DNA of 64,000 nucleotides from Bacillota bacterium (GTDB lineage: Bacteria > Bacillota > Clostridia > Christensenellales > SZUA-584), in contig JAEYLC010000023.1 in the NCBI GenBank assembly GCA_023461435.1, positions 62,001-126,000 on the forward strand, written 5' to 3'. The notes beneath the pieces are model-generated. The model did not search any database, was not told where the DNA came from, and saw nothing but the letters and a program-made list of their open reading frames with translations. The position numbers were made by a program, and so were the translations under genes. Shown here in pieces: positions 1 to 8,989 of the stretch. Position 1 is the first letter of the stretch. The number at the start of each line of letters is the position of its first letter.

Positions 1-311
1 CGAGCACCTTTAGTTTCATATGAAATCCTCGCTTATTTATTTTTATTATGAGCTGTTTATGTTGTTTTTTCACTGATGATTTGATTCTGACGATTAGATT
101 CGACGAAAGCAGTCTATTACCTCTATCCTGCGCATATAATTTTCCTGTTTGTTAAATTCAAAATAATTATTGATGATCTTGAATGACTGCAGGCTCAATT
201 ATAAACAAAATGTAAAATTGGAGAATTTATTGGTATATATTACTGACATCACCTGCTTTATGTTATACAATAGTTCTGTAACTACATTTGAAATTCAGGA
301 AGTGATTCGAA
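1..311. other. Leading intergenic stretch, no gene seen
   Basis: This AT-rich stretch precedes the first gene. I see no convincing reading frame with a ribosome binding site. A 12-bp palindrome, TTTCATATGAAA, lies at 14-25 and may belong to the end of whatever lies to the left. A possible -10 (TATACA, 264-269) sits before the LCP gene, but the candidate -35 (CTGACA, 243-248) is only 15 bp away, so the promoter is not secure. Confidence 0.5.
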
Positions 312-2021
312 ATGAAGAAATGGTTCATCAGATTGATCAAAAGAAAAAAAGAGACAGATGACGGACATTTAGAAAAAGGTGAAGACAGCCAGCAAGATAC
401 AGTATCTTTCCCGGATGAGACGCAGCAGGAAGAAACGTCAGTCTCGGAATCATTGAGCAACAATGTGTCTTCCAAGCCAAAAAAACTGTGGAGCTTAAGG
501 AAGAAGATCATCGTGTCTATCGCAAGCGTTTTTGGTGCCTTGATACTCGGTTTCGGGATATTCATCGCGTCAATGCTCATAGACCCCATGAGCCATTTTG
601 AAACGATCGCACCGCAGACATCTGTATCTTCTTTGCCTGTTGAAAGCGCCGCTTCGCCCACGCCCATACCCACGCTGAGCGAATACGACAAGCTGGTCGC
701 CAAAAGCGATTTTACCATACTTGAAAAGACGGTCAATATTTTGCTGATCGGAGTCGATTACGCTCCTGAACGCGACGACTGGAGCGGCAAGCACTATTAC
801 CACTCGGATGTCATGATCGTGTTGGCAATAAACAAAGAGACCGGCAGCGTCAACCTCATTTCTCTGCCCCGCGATACTTACGCGGAAATACCCGGCGTTG
901 AAGGTATATATAAGCTCAACGCCTCGATGGACTGCGGCGGCGGATGGAAGGATAATCCGGCGGAGGGCTGTAAAAAGGTTTGTGAAGCCGCATCATGGAT
1001 GATAGGCGGCATACCCATCAATTATTATTATGCCGTCGATATGACTGCCGTTAAAGCGCTCGTCAACGCGATTGACGGCGTGGATTTCAACGTTGATGTC
1101 GATTTTAAAATGCAGGGACGTACATACAAGGCCGGTACGCAGCATATGGACGGGCAGGCGGTCCTCGATTATCTGCGCGTGCGCAAAGAGCTCGGCGAAG
1201 AATCGGGAGACAAAAACCGCATCAACCGGCAGAAAAACATGCTCGTGGCCATCGTTCAGAAGCTCAAAGATTCGGGGCTGATTTTCAAGATACCCGATAT
1301 TATCAGCGCGTTCACCGGCAACCTTCAGACAAACGTCGACCTCGCGAGCACAGGCGCATTGGCGGCATACGCCTCTCAAATCGATACCCGAAGCATATAC
1401 ATGTACTCGATGGGCGGTCCCACAATACTCGGCCTTTTCAACTGGAATTTTGTCATCACAGATCAAGAGAACCGTGAGGAAATTATCAAGAATGTCTATG
1501 GCTTCGACATTAGCAGCGATACGGATGTACAGGCGCTCGAAGCCGAGTATGGCATTACGGTTCCCGCTTACGATCATTATACAAAAAAATACGCATCAAA
1601 TCTTTGGAGGAAAATGCAGAACAATGTGACGAAAAAAAGAGCGCGTCCGATGCTTGACGATATCAAATCGAAACTGGACGCCGATGCGCAGCTTCCGCCA
1701 TATCCGGACCTGGTTCCGGTAACGGACCCGGCAACCGGCGAGGTTGTTCAGCCAGCGCCGGTATCCAGCGACGGCTTCAGGAAATACCCCTCCGATGGCG
1801 AGATATGGGCATTGTATAATAAATCGGAAGACGCATATGCCAAAATGGCTGATGCCGAGCAGCTGCAGCTGGATATTCAGGAGCTTTGCGGGAAATTAGG
1901 CATCAATAAGAGTCAGAAGGAATGGGAAAAATACTGGCATGTGGACTATGGCGATCATGCGGGAAAACGGTCTGCCAATCAGCCATATGTGAAAAACGAA
2001 TTACCTGTAGATTTCAAATAA
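312..2021 (+). CDS. LytR-CpsA-Psr (LCP) family cell-envelope protein
   Basis: LCP proteins sit in the cytoplasmic membrane and transfer undecaprenyl-linked glycopolymers, such as teichoic acids or capsule, to peptidoglycan. The 569-residue product has a charged cytoplasmic N-terminus of about 62 residues, one membrane segment at about 66-90, and an extracellular LCP catalytic domain at about 140-320. That domain shows NILLIGVD, the SLPRDT motif, and an arginine-rich NRINRQ segment that fits the pyrophosphate site. About 250 C-terminal residues after the domain are unassigned, which makes it longer than minimal LCP proteins. The ATG follows AGGAAGTG at good spacing. It is a single-gene unit ended by a hairpin at 2087-2129. 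Family assignment is firm; the polymer it attaches cannot be read from sequence. Confidence 0.9.
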   Translation: MKKWFIRLIKRKKETDDGHLEKGEDSQQDTVSFPDETQQEETSVSESLSNNVSSKPKKLWSLRKKIIVSIASVFGALILGFGIFIASMLIDPMSHFETIAPQTSVSSLPVESAASPTPIPTLSEYDKLVAKSDFTILEKTVNILLIGVDYAPERDDWSGKHYYHSDVMIVLAINKETGSVNLISLPRDTYAEIPGVEGIYKLNASMDCGGGWKDNPAEGCKKVCEAASWMIGGIPINYYYAVDMTAVKALVNAIDGVDFNVDVDFKMQGRTYKAGTQHMDGQAVLDYLRVRKELGEESGDKNRINRQKNMLVAIVQKLKDSGLIFKIPDIISAFTGNLQTNVDLASTGALAAYASQIDTRSIYMYSMGGPTILGLFNWNFVITDQENREEIIKNVYGFDISSDTDVQALEAEYGITVPAYDHYTKKYASNLWRKMQNNVTKKRARPMLDDIKSKLDADAQLPPYPDLVPVTDPATGEVVQPAPVSSDGFRKYPSDGEIWALYNKSEDAYAKMADAEQLQLDIQELCGKLGINKSQKEWEKYWHVDYGDHAGKRSANQPYVKNELPVDFK

Positions 2022-2086
2022 GTACAGTGCAAAAATAGAAAAGGTTTCAGGTATTCGGTAAAAAAGACATTTAAGCATTTGAACGG

Positions 2087-2129
2087 AAACCCTATGATCG
2101 GGCTCGAAAAGGGCTCAATCATAGGGTTT
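2087..2129. terminator. Hairpin terminator between convergent genes
   Basis: The 12-bp arms AAACCCTATGAT and ATCATAGGGTTT enclose a GC-rich loop between the LCP gene and the convergent carboxypeptidase gene. The tail is only moderately T-rich on either strand, so it may act in both directions with modest strength. Confidence 0.6.
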
Positions 2130-2158
2130 ATTGCTTATTGAAATATATAAAGCTCATA

Positions 2159-3664
2159 TCACAACCCATAAATGTCACTATATTTTTCATTTAAATAATC
2201 GATATAGTACTTCGCGGTGAGTTCCTCCCCCGTCACGCGCTTTAAAAGCTCGCCCGGCAGATAGACCGAGCCGTACTGATGGATGTTGTCCTTAAGCCAC
2301 TTGTTGAGCGACATGAGGTCTCCCCCTTCAATACGCCGCTCAAAGTCCGGCATGTCTTTTTTGAGCTTATGAATAAACTGCGCGCCGTAAAGGTTGCCAA
2401 GCGCGTAGCTTGGGAAATACCCAAAGTTGCCGCTGGACCAGTGCATATCCTGCAGTATCCCCTCCGCGTCGCTCTTTGGCTCCACGCCGAGATACTCCTT
2501 GTATTTCTTGTTCCAGAGCACCTGCAGCTCGTTGACACCCGCGTCGCCGTCGAATATCGCCTTTTCCAGCTCGTACCGGATGATTATGTGCAGGCTGTAG
2601 GTGAGCTCATCGGATTCGATGCGAATCAGAGACGGCCTCACCTGATTGATCGCTTTGTAGAACGTGTCGAGCGGCACAGGCTTGAATTGCGGAAAGCAGA
2701 CTTGTGCCTCAGGATAAAAATATGTCCAGAAAGCGCGGCTGCGGCCGATAATGTTCTCATAAAGCCGCGACTGGGACTCATGGATACCCATCGACGTGCC
2801 GGTCTTGAGCATTGTGCCCAGCAGTTTATCCGAAATGTTCTGCTCATAGATTGCGTGGCCGCCCTCGTGGATGCAGCTGAACAGCGCGCTTTGAAACTCC
2901 TTGATGTAATAATGCGTTGTGATTCTCACATCGTTATGACCGAGCGTATCCGTGAACGGATGCACGCTCACATCAAGCCGTCCCGCGCCAAAATCGTAGC
3001 CCATTTTTTCAAGCACACTGCGGCAGAGCTTTTGCTGCGCGTCGAACGGATAATCGCTGTGCAGGAAATCGTTATCGGTCTTCTTGCCGCCGGATCTGAT
3101 TCTGTCGAGCAGAGCGATGATCGCGTCTCTGAGTTCCGAGAAAATTACATCGAGCTTTTTCACCGTGACGCCCGGCTCATAGATATCGAGCAGCCTGTCG
3201 TAGCGGCTGTCTTTAAAGCCCCAGTAACCGATGAATTCACGGTTGAAACCGATCAGCTTATCGAGATGAGGCTTGAACAGCGCGTAATCGGATTTCTCCT
3301 TGGCCGTCTCCCAGGCCGATTCCGAAACGGAAGAGGCGATCACATACTCGCGGTAACGGTCTTCGGGTATCAGCGTTGAACGGTCGTATTCGCGTTTTGC
3401 CCTGTCGGCCATCGCCCTCACAACATCATCCGAGCCGTGGTGTTCTGTAAAATAGTCGATAAACTCCTTTATCTGCGGCGATGTCTGACGCTTGTACATC
3501 TCGGTTGATAAAAAGCCGAGAATCTCTCCGCGGTACGGCGCGCCTTTCTTTGGCATGCTCACGCGCGAGTCCCAGTAAAGCGTGCTGACCGCACTGTTTA
3601 AGAGCTCTATGTCCTTCATATAAGATTTAAAGCCGCTGAGCTTTTCGGATCTTTCGTCGTTCAT
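2159..3664 (-). CDS. M32 family metallocarboxypeptidase (Taq-type)
   Basis: This is a cytoplasmic zinc (or cobalt) carboxypeptidase that removes C-terminal residues from peptides. The 501-residue length is typical of family M32. The metal site HEGGH occupies residues 266-270, and the downstream IHESQSRLYEN segment carries the expected third ligand glutamate of the HES(Q/G)SR motif. There is no signal peptide or membrane segment. The gene stands alone, convergent with the LCP gene, with no operon partner. Its likely role is turnover of peptides in a peptide- or amino-acid-fermenting cell; substrate preference is unknown. Confidence 0.93.
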   Translation of the reverse strand: MNDERSEKLSGFKSYMKDIELLNSAVSTLYWDSRVSMPKKGAPYRGEILGFLSTEMYKRQTSPQIKEFIDYFTEHHGSDDVVRAMADRAKREYDRSTLIPEDRYREYVIASSVSESAWETAKEKSDYALFKPHLDKLIGFNREFIGYWGFKDSRYDRLLDIYEPGVTVKKLDVIFSELRDAIIALLDRIRSGGKKTDNDFLHSDYPFDAQQKLCRSVLEKMGYDFGAGRLDVSVHPFTDTLGHNDVRITTHYYIKEFQSALFSCIHEGGHAIYEQNISDKLLGTMLKTGTSMGIHESQSRLYENIIGRSRAFWTYFYPEAQVCFPQFKPVPLDTFYKAINQVRPSLIRIESDELTYSLHIIIRYELEKAIFDGDAGVNELQVLWNKKYKEYLGVEPKSDAEGILQDMHWSSGNFGYFPSYALGNLYGAQFIHKLKKDMPDFERRIEGGDLMSLNKWLKDNIHQYGSVYLPGELLKRVTGEELTAKYYIDYLNEKYSDIYGL

Positions 3665-3829
3665 ACAAAACCTTCCTGCGGGTTGTTTTTATTAAGTATA
3701 TCACAGCTCTTCGCTTGCCATGCACCGAAAATTCTCAAAGTCTTATGAAATATAATAAATTGATGTGATTAAAAAATATGCTGCCTTTTTAAGGCCGGCG
3801 AATTGCGTAGCGGGATATAAATGACGAAA

Positions 3830-4672
3830 TCACGGTTTGACGGCTTCTGTCAGTGCGCAGATGGCGCATTCGATCATCGCATCATCCGGTTCCCGTGTGG
3901 TGAGGCGCTGGGCAGTCAGCCCTAAGCGTGTGATCAGTGTGGTTTTTTTCGAACGCATGGCTTCATACGATATGCCCGCGGCGGCCAGCAATACGATGAA
4001 GAGTATCAGCTCTTGCGCCATATCAGGGAACTGCGGCGGTATAAAGACAGGCGTGATCACGCCGGCAAAGGCGATCATCACCACCATCGATGTGCCGCAC
4101 CGCCTGTGAAAACGGCTCTGCGAGCTGACGTTTTCGACAGTCATATCAAGGCCGGTTTCATAGCAGGCAATCGCCTTGTGTTCAGCCCCGTGATATTTGA
4201 GCAGCTTGCTGACAGCGGGCAAGCGCGTGATAGCAAACAGTGTGAAGCAAAAGAGTATCAGATCGGCAACGCCATAAACGAAGGTGAACAGATAGCGCAT
4301 TGATAGTTCCGGTAAGAGCATGCCGAGATAGCGATAGAACAAGTCGGAGATGAACACATACAGACCCAGCAGTACGACTGCTGAGGCTGCGCAGACTATC
4401 GCAAGCGGCGACACACGCATCCCGCCTGTTTTTCCTGAAAGGCGCACCGCGCGCAGCAGGGTTTGAAAAGACGTTTTGAATGACAAGGCAAGCTGCCAGA
4501 TGCCGCGCAGCACCGGCTTTTTGATGATGCGCTTTTGACGGCTCGGCCATGAATCCGTCACGATCCGGCCCGAGCGCAGACGCAGCGCAATCGCGGTTTT
4601 TTCACGGCTGCGCATCATGACGCCGTTCGGTAACGCCTGTCCGCCGACCGGCAGCCCTCGTTTAATGTCCAT
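3830..4672 (-). CDS. DUF1385 (YqhQ-like) multi-pass membrane protein
   Basis: The 280-residue product matches the DUF1385/YqhQ family. It has an N-terminal GGQALPNGVMMRS (usual family form GGQAVMEGVMMR), a central GAEHKAIACYE motif, and HRRCGTSM just before further membrane segments. About four hydrophobic stretches are visible, at roughly 83-112, 125-150, 190-212 and 218-237. The molecular function of the family is unknown. In Firmicutes it often lies near prmC/prfA, which are not seen here. An upstream TTG at 4681 is possible; I chose the ATG at 4672 because the conserved motif begins soon after it, although no strong ribosome binding site supports either start. Confidence 0.85.
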   Translation of the reverse strand: MDIKRGLPVGGQALPNGVMMRSREKTAIALRLRSGRIVTDSWPSRQKRIIKKPVLRGIWQLALSFKTSFQTLLRAVRLSGKTGGMRVSPLAIVCAASAVVLLGLYVFISDLFYRYLGMLLPELSMRYLFTFVYGVADLILFCFTLFAITRLPAVSKLLKYHGAEHKAIACYETGLDMTVENVSSQSRFHRRCGTSMVVMIAFAGVITPVFIPPQFPDMAQELILFIVLLAAAGISYEAMRSKKTTLITRLGLTAQRLTTREPDDAMIECAICALTEAVKP

Positions 4673-4762
4673 ATCGATCAAATCTTCTTATCTGAAATAA
4701 TACATGTCATGAATAGTATATAGTCAAACTCGATCAAAAAAAAGGCTCGAAATTAAGATGAT

Positions 4763-4791
4763 AAAAAAACAATACCATTTTTGATATTGTT
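4763..4791 (-). terminator. Intrinsic terminator of the liv/CBS-ACT operon
   Basis: Reading the minus strand, a 9-bp stem (AACAATATC with GGTATTGTT, one G-U pair) and a 6-nt loop are followed by a run of seven T. It lies just downstream of the CBS-ACT gene and closes the branched-chain transporter operon. Confidence 0.85.
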
Positions 4792-4806
4792 TTCGAAGAT
4801 AAGCCG

Positions 4807-5448
4807 TTACTTGTTCTGCAGCTTGTATATGATCTTATACCCCTTGGATTCAATCGATTTCTCGATTTCTTCTGTATTGAGTGTGCGCGTGCCGATAACC
4901 ACGGCGCTTTTGCCGCTCGCGCCCATATAGACGGCGACATGCGATATGTTGGCGCCGAATTCCGCAAATATGCCGCTGATACTCGCCATGATGCCCGGCA
5001 CATCCTCCGCTTCTATGGTGAGGCGCGTCCCCGGTTCACGGAACCCGAGCAAATCGATAAACGCGTCGAAAATGTCACTCTCCGTAATCACGCCGACGAG
5101 ACGGCTGCCATCCACAACGGGCAAAAAGCTGATATCGTTGCTGCGCATCGCGATCGCGGCTTCCTCAAGCAGCGCGCCTGATGATATGGTGATCACGTTT
5201 TTATTCATGATCCCGCTGATCTTGGTGCGGGCCAGCAGATACGTGAGCTCTCCCACGCTGAAGCTCGTGGCTTTGGACGGCGACGCCTGCGCGATATCTT
5301 GTTTGGATACCACGCCCACGAGCCTGCCGTCCTTCACGACAGGCAGCCGCTTCACATTGTTGCGGCTCATGATCTCATGCGCATCGGGAATGGTCAAGTC
5401 CGGCGATATGGTGAACGGATTCGTCGTCATTTTGTTTTTTACAAACAT
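4807..5448 (-). CDS. CBS-domain pair plus ACT domain protein (AcuB-like)
   Basis: The 213-residue cytoplasmic protein has two CBS motifs (about 1-60 and 75-130) followed by a C-terminal ACT-like domain (about 138-210). CBS pairs bind adenine nucleotides and ACT domains usually bind amino acids, so an energy- and amino-acid-sensing role is plausible. The ATG follows GGAGGATA at good spacing and begins 4 nt after livF stops, so it is almost certainly the last cistron of the liv operon. The operon position suggests it senses imported branched-chain amino acids or regulates their use; this is inference. No enzymatic domain is visible. Confidence 0.88.
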   Translation of the reverse strand: MFVKNKMTTNPFTISPDLTIPDAHEIMSRNNVKRLPVVKDGRLVGVVSKQDIAQASPSKATSFSVGELTYLLARTKISGIMNKNVITISSGALLEEAAIAMRSNDISFLPVVDGSRLVGVITESDIFDAFIDLLGFREPGTRLTIEAEDVPGIMASISGIFAEFGANISHVAVYMGASGKSAVVIGTRTLNTEEIEKSIESKGYKIIYKLQNK

Positions 5449-5452
5449 CGCA

Positions 5453-6157
5453 TTATCCTCCGAGATAAGCTTTTCTGACCAGGTCGCTGTGCATCAGCTC
5501 TTGGCCTGTGCCCGAAAGCACGATGCTGCCCGTTTCGAGCACGTAAGCCCGGTGCGCGATCTGAAGCGCCATGCGCGCGTTCTGCTCCACAAGCAGCACG
5601 GTCGTTCCGCTCCGGTTGATGTCTTCGATGATGCGGAATATCTCGAGCACGAGCAATGGCGAGAGCCCCATCGACGGCTCGTCGAGAAACAGTATCTTCG
5701 GTCGGCTCATCAGCGCCCGGCCGATAGCGAGCATCTGCTGCTCACCGCCGGACAGCGTGCCGGCGGACTGCTTTCGCCTTTCCGCCAGCCTTGGAAAGCG
5801 AGAAAAAACGCTGTCAAGGTCCTGCGCGATCTCGCTTCTGCCGCTGCGAAGGTAAGCCCCAAGCTCAAGATTTTCAAGCACAGTCAAAGCCGAAAAAATC
5901 CGGCGGCCTTCCGGCACCTGCGAGATGCCGAGCTTGACGCGTTCCTGCGCCGACGCGCCGGTTATATCTTTGCCGTCCAAATAAATTGTGCCGCTTGTCG
6001 GTTTTTTTAAACCCGATGCCGTGTGCAGCGTGGTCGTCTTCCCGGCTCCGTTGGCGCCGATCAGCGTCACGATTTCTCCGCCGTTCACGGTGATGGATAT
6101 GTCTTTAAGCGCCTGGATCACGCCAAAATGAACATTGATGCCTCTGATTTCAAGCAT
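5453..6157 (-). CDS. Branched-chain amino acid ABC transporter ATPase LivF
   Basis: This is one of two nucleotide-binding subunits of a Liv-type importer. The 234-residue product has Walker A GANGAGKTT, the LSGGEQQML signature and the ILFLDEP Walker B, at the usual LivF length. I chose the ATG at 6157, inside the livG coding end, because GGGAGAGG lies 8 nt before it; a longer in-frame start at 6214 would add 19 residues absent from the family. The 8-nt overlap with livG indicates translational coupling. Whether the substrate is leucine/isoleucine/valine or another amino acid or amide is not decidable from the ATPase. Confidence 0.92.
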   Translation of the reverse strand: MLEIRGINVHFGVIQALKDISITVNGGEIVTLIGANGAGKTTTLHTASGLKKPTSGTIYLDGKDITGASAQERVKLGISQVPEGRRIFSALTVLENLELGAYLRSGRSEIAQDLDSVFSRFPRLAERRKQSAGTLSGGEQQMLAIGRALMSRPKILFLDEPSMGLSPLLVLEIFRIIEDINRSGTTVLLVEQNARMALQIAHRAYVLETGSIVLSGTGQELMHSDLVRKAYLGG

Positions 6158-6935
6158 TGGCCACATCCTCTCCCAAATACGCTTCGATAACGCGCTTATT
6201 CGTTTTGATCTCATCGGGAGACCCTTGGGCGATCACCTTGCCGTAGTCCATCACGTAGATGCGCTCACATATCTTCATCACGACGGACATATCATGCTCT
6301 ATCAGCAGGACTGTCAGATCAAAATCTCTGCGCAGCTTTGAAATTGTTTCTGTGAGCTGTGCCGATTCCGCGGGATTCATGCCGGCGGCCGGTTCGTCAA
6401 GCAGCAGCAGCACGGGGCGAGTCGCCAGCGCGCGCACGATCTCAAGGCGGCGCTGCTCGCCGTACGGCAGGTTTTTGGCCAGCTCATTCACCTTGCCGCC
6501 AAGGCTGAATATATCAAGAAGACGGACGCATTCGTCGCGTATCTGCTTTTCCTCCCGCAGGTAAGACGGCAGATGCAGCAGGCCCGACAGCAGGCCGTAG
6601 CCGATGTTCTGGTTCATCGCGATGCGGACGTTATCGAGAACCGTGAGGTCCTTGAAAAGCCGGATATTCTGGAACGTTCTCGCGAGCCCCGCTTTGCTGA
6701 TCATGTACGGCTTCATTCGGTTGAGCTTAACAGCCTCGCCGTCACGGCTCAGCATGATCTCGCCGGAGGTGGGGTCGTAAATGCCCGTCAGCAGATTGAA
6801 GACGGTGGTCTTCCCCGCGCCGTTCGGGCCGATCAGTCCGACCAGTTCCCCCTTTTCAAGCTCGATATCCACATTAGATACAGCCGTTAAGCCGCCGAAC
6901 GATTTTGTTAATTTATTGACGGTTAATATCGGCAT
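6150..6935 (-). CDS. Branched-chain amino acid ABC transporter ATPase LivG
   Basis: This is the second ATPase of the importer, 261 residues. It shows Walker A GPNGAGKTT near residue 37, the family-typical insertion after Walker A, a degenerate signature (PYGEQRRLEI, as usual in LivG), LLLLDEPAAGMN and the H-loop IEHDM. The Ala-Gly-Met-Asn after the Walker B is characteristic of LivG. It begins 3 nt after livM ends and overlaps livF, so the genes form one transcript. Confidence 0.94.
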   Translation of the reverse strand: MPILTVNKLTKSFGGLTAVSNVDIELEKGELVGLIGPNGAGKTTVFNLLTGIYDPTSGEIMLSRDGEAVKLNRMKPYMISKAGLARTFQNIRLFKDLTVLDNVRIAMNQNIGYGLLSGLLHLPSYLREEKQIRDECVRLLDIFSLGGKVNELAKNLPYGEQRRLEIVRALATRPVLLLLDEPAAGMNPAESAQLTETISKLRRDFDLTVLLIEHDMSVVMKICERIYVMDYGKVIAQGSPDEIKTNKRVIEAYLGEDVANA

Positions 6936-6938
6936 GTG

Positions 6939-7904
6939 TCACGCTCTTTTCTTCTTGAATGTCTGCCCGATTTTGTTGAACAACTGAAGTGATACCTCTT
7001 TTGAGCCCATCAAGCCCTGCGGCCTGAAAATCATGATAACGACAAGCAGCAGCGCGTACAGCACCATGCGGATATCCGCAAAGGACTGCAAAAACGTGGA
7101 GATGAGCGCCAGCAGTATGGCGGCCAGTATCGAGCCGGATAGGCTTCCAAGCCCCCCGAAAACAACGATGACGAGTATATCGATCGATTTTAAGAAGCCG
7201 AAATTGTCGGGCTTGATCACATAGAAAAACCCCGAATAAAGCGCGCCCGCGATACCGGCGCAAACCGCGCCGATGACAAACGCGAGGACCTTGTATTTTG
7301 TGGTGTTGATGCCCATCGAGTCCGCCGCGATCTCATCCTCGCGTATGGAGATGCAGGACCGGCCGTGTGTGGATTTTAGAAAGTTTGAAATCAGCGCGAC
7401 GATGCCCGCCGTGAACAAGAAGAGCCAGAACCAGTTCACATCACGGGGAATGCCGCTCAAGCCCGCCGCGCCGTTCGTAATGTCGAGATTGACGCATACG
7501 ATACGAATGATCTCGGCGAGCCCGAGAGTCGCGATGGCGAGATAATCGCCGCGAAGGCGCAGCGTCGGCAAGCCGACGAGCACGCCCACAACACCTGCCG
7601 CCAGCGCGGCCAGCACCGTGCCGATCAGAAACGCGCCCGTCCCCAGCGAAGAGGACATATTGAGCGTGAATATCGCGCATGTGTACGCGCCGATCGACAT
7701 GAAGCCCGCGTGCCCGAGGGAAAACTGTCCCGTGAAACCGGTGATAAGATTGAGGCTTACCGCAAGAATAATATTGATGCAGATCGTGACGAGCGTCGTG
7801 AAATAGTAGTCGTTGAGTATGCCGGTCATCAGCAGAACCTGAACGATGGCGAAAACGAGCACGAGTAATAGCGTTTTTAACAGGGCGGGATTCAGCTTTT
7901 TCAT
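6939..7904 (-). CDS. Branched-chain amino acid ABC transporter permease LivM
   Basis: This is an integral membrane permease of 321 residues with about nine hydrophobic segments. It carries the family-typical NLITGFTGQFSLGHAGFMSIGA-like region near the N-terminus and the EAA-like loop DEIAADSMGIN near residue 195 that contacts the ATPases. It lies 1 nt downstream of livH and 3 nt upstream of livG, and probably forms a heterodimeric channel with LivH. Confidence 0.94.
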   Translation of the reverse strand: MKKLNPALLKTLLLVLVFAIVQVLLMTGILNDYYFTTLVTICINIILAVSLNLITGFTGQFSLGHAGFMSIGAYTCAIFTLNMSSSLGTGAFLIGTVLAALAAGVVGVLVGLPTLRLRGDYLAIATLGLAEIIRIVCVNLDITNGAAGLSGIPRDVNWFWLFLFTAGIVALISNFLKSTHGRSCISIREDEIAADSMGINTTKYKVLAFVIGAVCAGIAGALYSGFFYVIKPDNFGFLKSIDILVIVVFGGLGSLSGSILAAILLALISTFLQSFADIRMVLYALLLVVIMIFRPQGLMGSKEVSLQLFNKIGQTFKKKRA

Positions 7905-7905
7905 A

Positions 7906-8790
7906 TCACACCTTCTCCCTCACGTGTTTGCCGAGCAGACCGGCCGGCTTGACGATCAGTATCAGAATCAGTATCGCAAAAACAACGGCGTCTTTGAAAA
8001 GTGAACTCGCGTACCCGGCCACCATCACTTCCACCATGCCGATGAAATAACCGCCGATCATCGCGCCGGGAATGCTGCCGATACCGCCGAACACCGCGGC
8101 GATAAACGCTTTCACGCCGGGCAGATAGCCCATAAGAGGATTGATGGATGTATAGTAGACGCCGACCAGCACACCGGCCACGCCGGCGAGCGCGCTGCCC
8201 AGCATGAATGTAAAGGATATCGTGCTATTGACATTGATGCCCATCAGACGCGCGGCGTCAGCATCCTGAGACACGGCGCGCATCGCTTTGCCGAGCTTTG
8301 TTTTCTTCACGATGAACTGCAGCAGCACCATCAATATCACCGTAATGCCGACGATGAAAAAATTCTGAACGGGGATGCTGAGCGTTCCGAAGCTCACCTT
8401 TTCGGCAAGAAAGCCTGTCGCCGCGGGATAAGCGCGGACGTTCGCGCCGACAAGAAAGACCATTCCGTATTCGAGGAACAAAGACACGCCGATCGCCGTG
8501 ATCAGCACGGTGATGCGCGACGCGTTGCGAAGGGGTTTGTATGCGACTTTCTCGATCGCCACGCCGAGTATCATGCAGAGCACCATGGCGATCAGCATGG
8601 ATGGCAGCAGTCCGAGCCCGAGCGACGTCATGCAGAAAAAGCCCGTATAGGCGCCGATCATATACACATCGCAATGCGCGAAGTTGATGAGCTTGATGAT
8701 GCCGTATACCATGGTATATCCGAGCGCGATCAACGCGTATATGCTCCCGAGAGAGATGCCGTTGATGATCTGTTGTAGTAGCTGCTCCAC
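7906..8790 (-). CDS. Branched-chain amino acid ABC transporter permease LivH
   Basis: This is the partner permease, 294 residues from a GTG start, with about eight membrane segments. It has the conserved GYTMVYGIIKLINFAH segment near the start and the coupling loop QDADAARLMGIN. A longer in-frame ATG at 8871 exists, but the GTG at 8790 is preceded by GAGGGGAG at proper spacing and gives the family's usual length. The hairpin at 8931-8963 separates it from the upstream binding-protein gene, which suggests reduced permease expression relative to the binding protein. Confidence 0.92.
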   Translation of the reverse strand: MEQLLQQIINGISLGSIYALIALGYTMVYGIIKLINFAHCDVYMIGAYTGFFCMTSLGLGLLPSMLIAMVLCMILGVAIEKVAYKPLRNASRITVLITAIGVSLFLEYGMVFLVGANVRAYPAATGFLAEKVSFGTLSIPVQNFFIVGITVILMVLLQFIVKKTKLGKAMRAVSQDADAARLMGINVNSTISFTFMLGSALAGVAGVLVGVYYTSINPLMGYLPGVKAFIAAVFGGIGSIPGAMIGGYFIGMVEVMVAGYASSLFKDAVVFAILILILIVKPAGLLGKHVREKV

Positions 8791-8930
8791 AATTCTCCCC
8801 TCATTTTCACCATAATGACGATCAATACCGTTGCTTTTTTGATGACTTTTCATATAGCCTTTAGACTTCATTATGGCTGTTAGCGCCGCTAAAAATCAAC
8901 CGGTATAATATAAGCGCGCTGGGATAATTT

Positions 8931-8968
8931 AAAAGTGAGAGCCCCCGCTTAGAAGCTCTCACTTTTTT
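8931..8968 (-). terminator. Hairpin between binding-protein gene and livH
   Basis: Arms AGTGAGAGC and GCTCTCACT enclose a 12-nt loop. On the minus strand it is followed by TTTT, and on the plus strand by six T. It lies 22 nt past the binding-protein stop codon and about 140 nt before livH. It probably acts as a partial terminator that lets the binding protein be made in excess. Confidence 0.7.
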
Positions 8969-8989
8969 GTTGTTTACGCCATGCGCATA

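Noticed and set aside
2279..3379. Long plus-strand open frame of 366 codons
   Set aside because: It is antisense to the M32 carboxypeptidase gene, which has clear motifs, and it has no recognisable domain or ribosome binding site.
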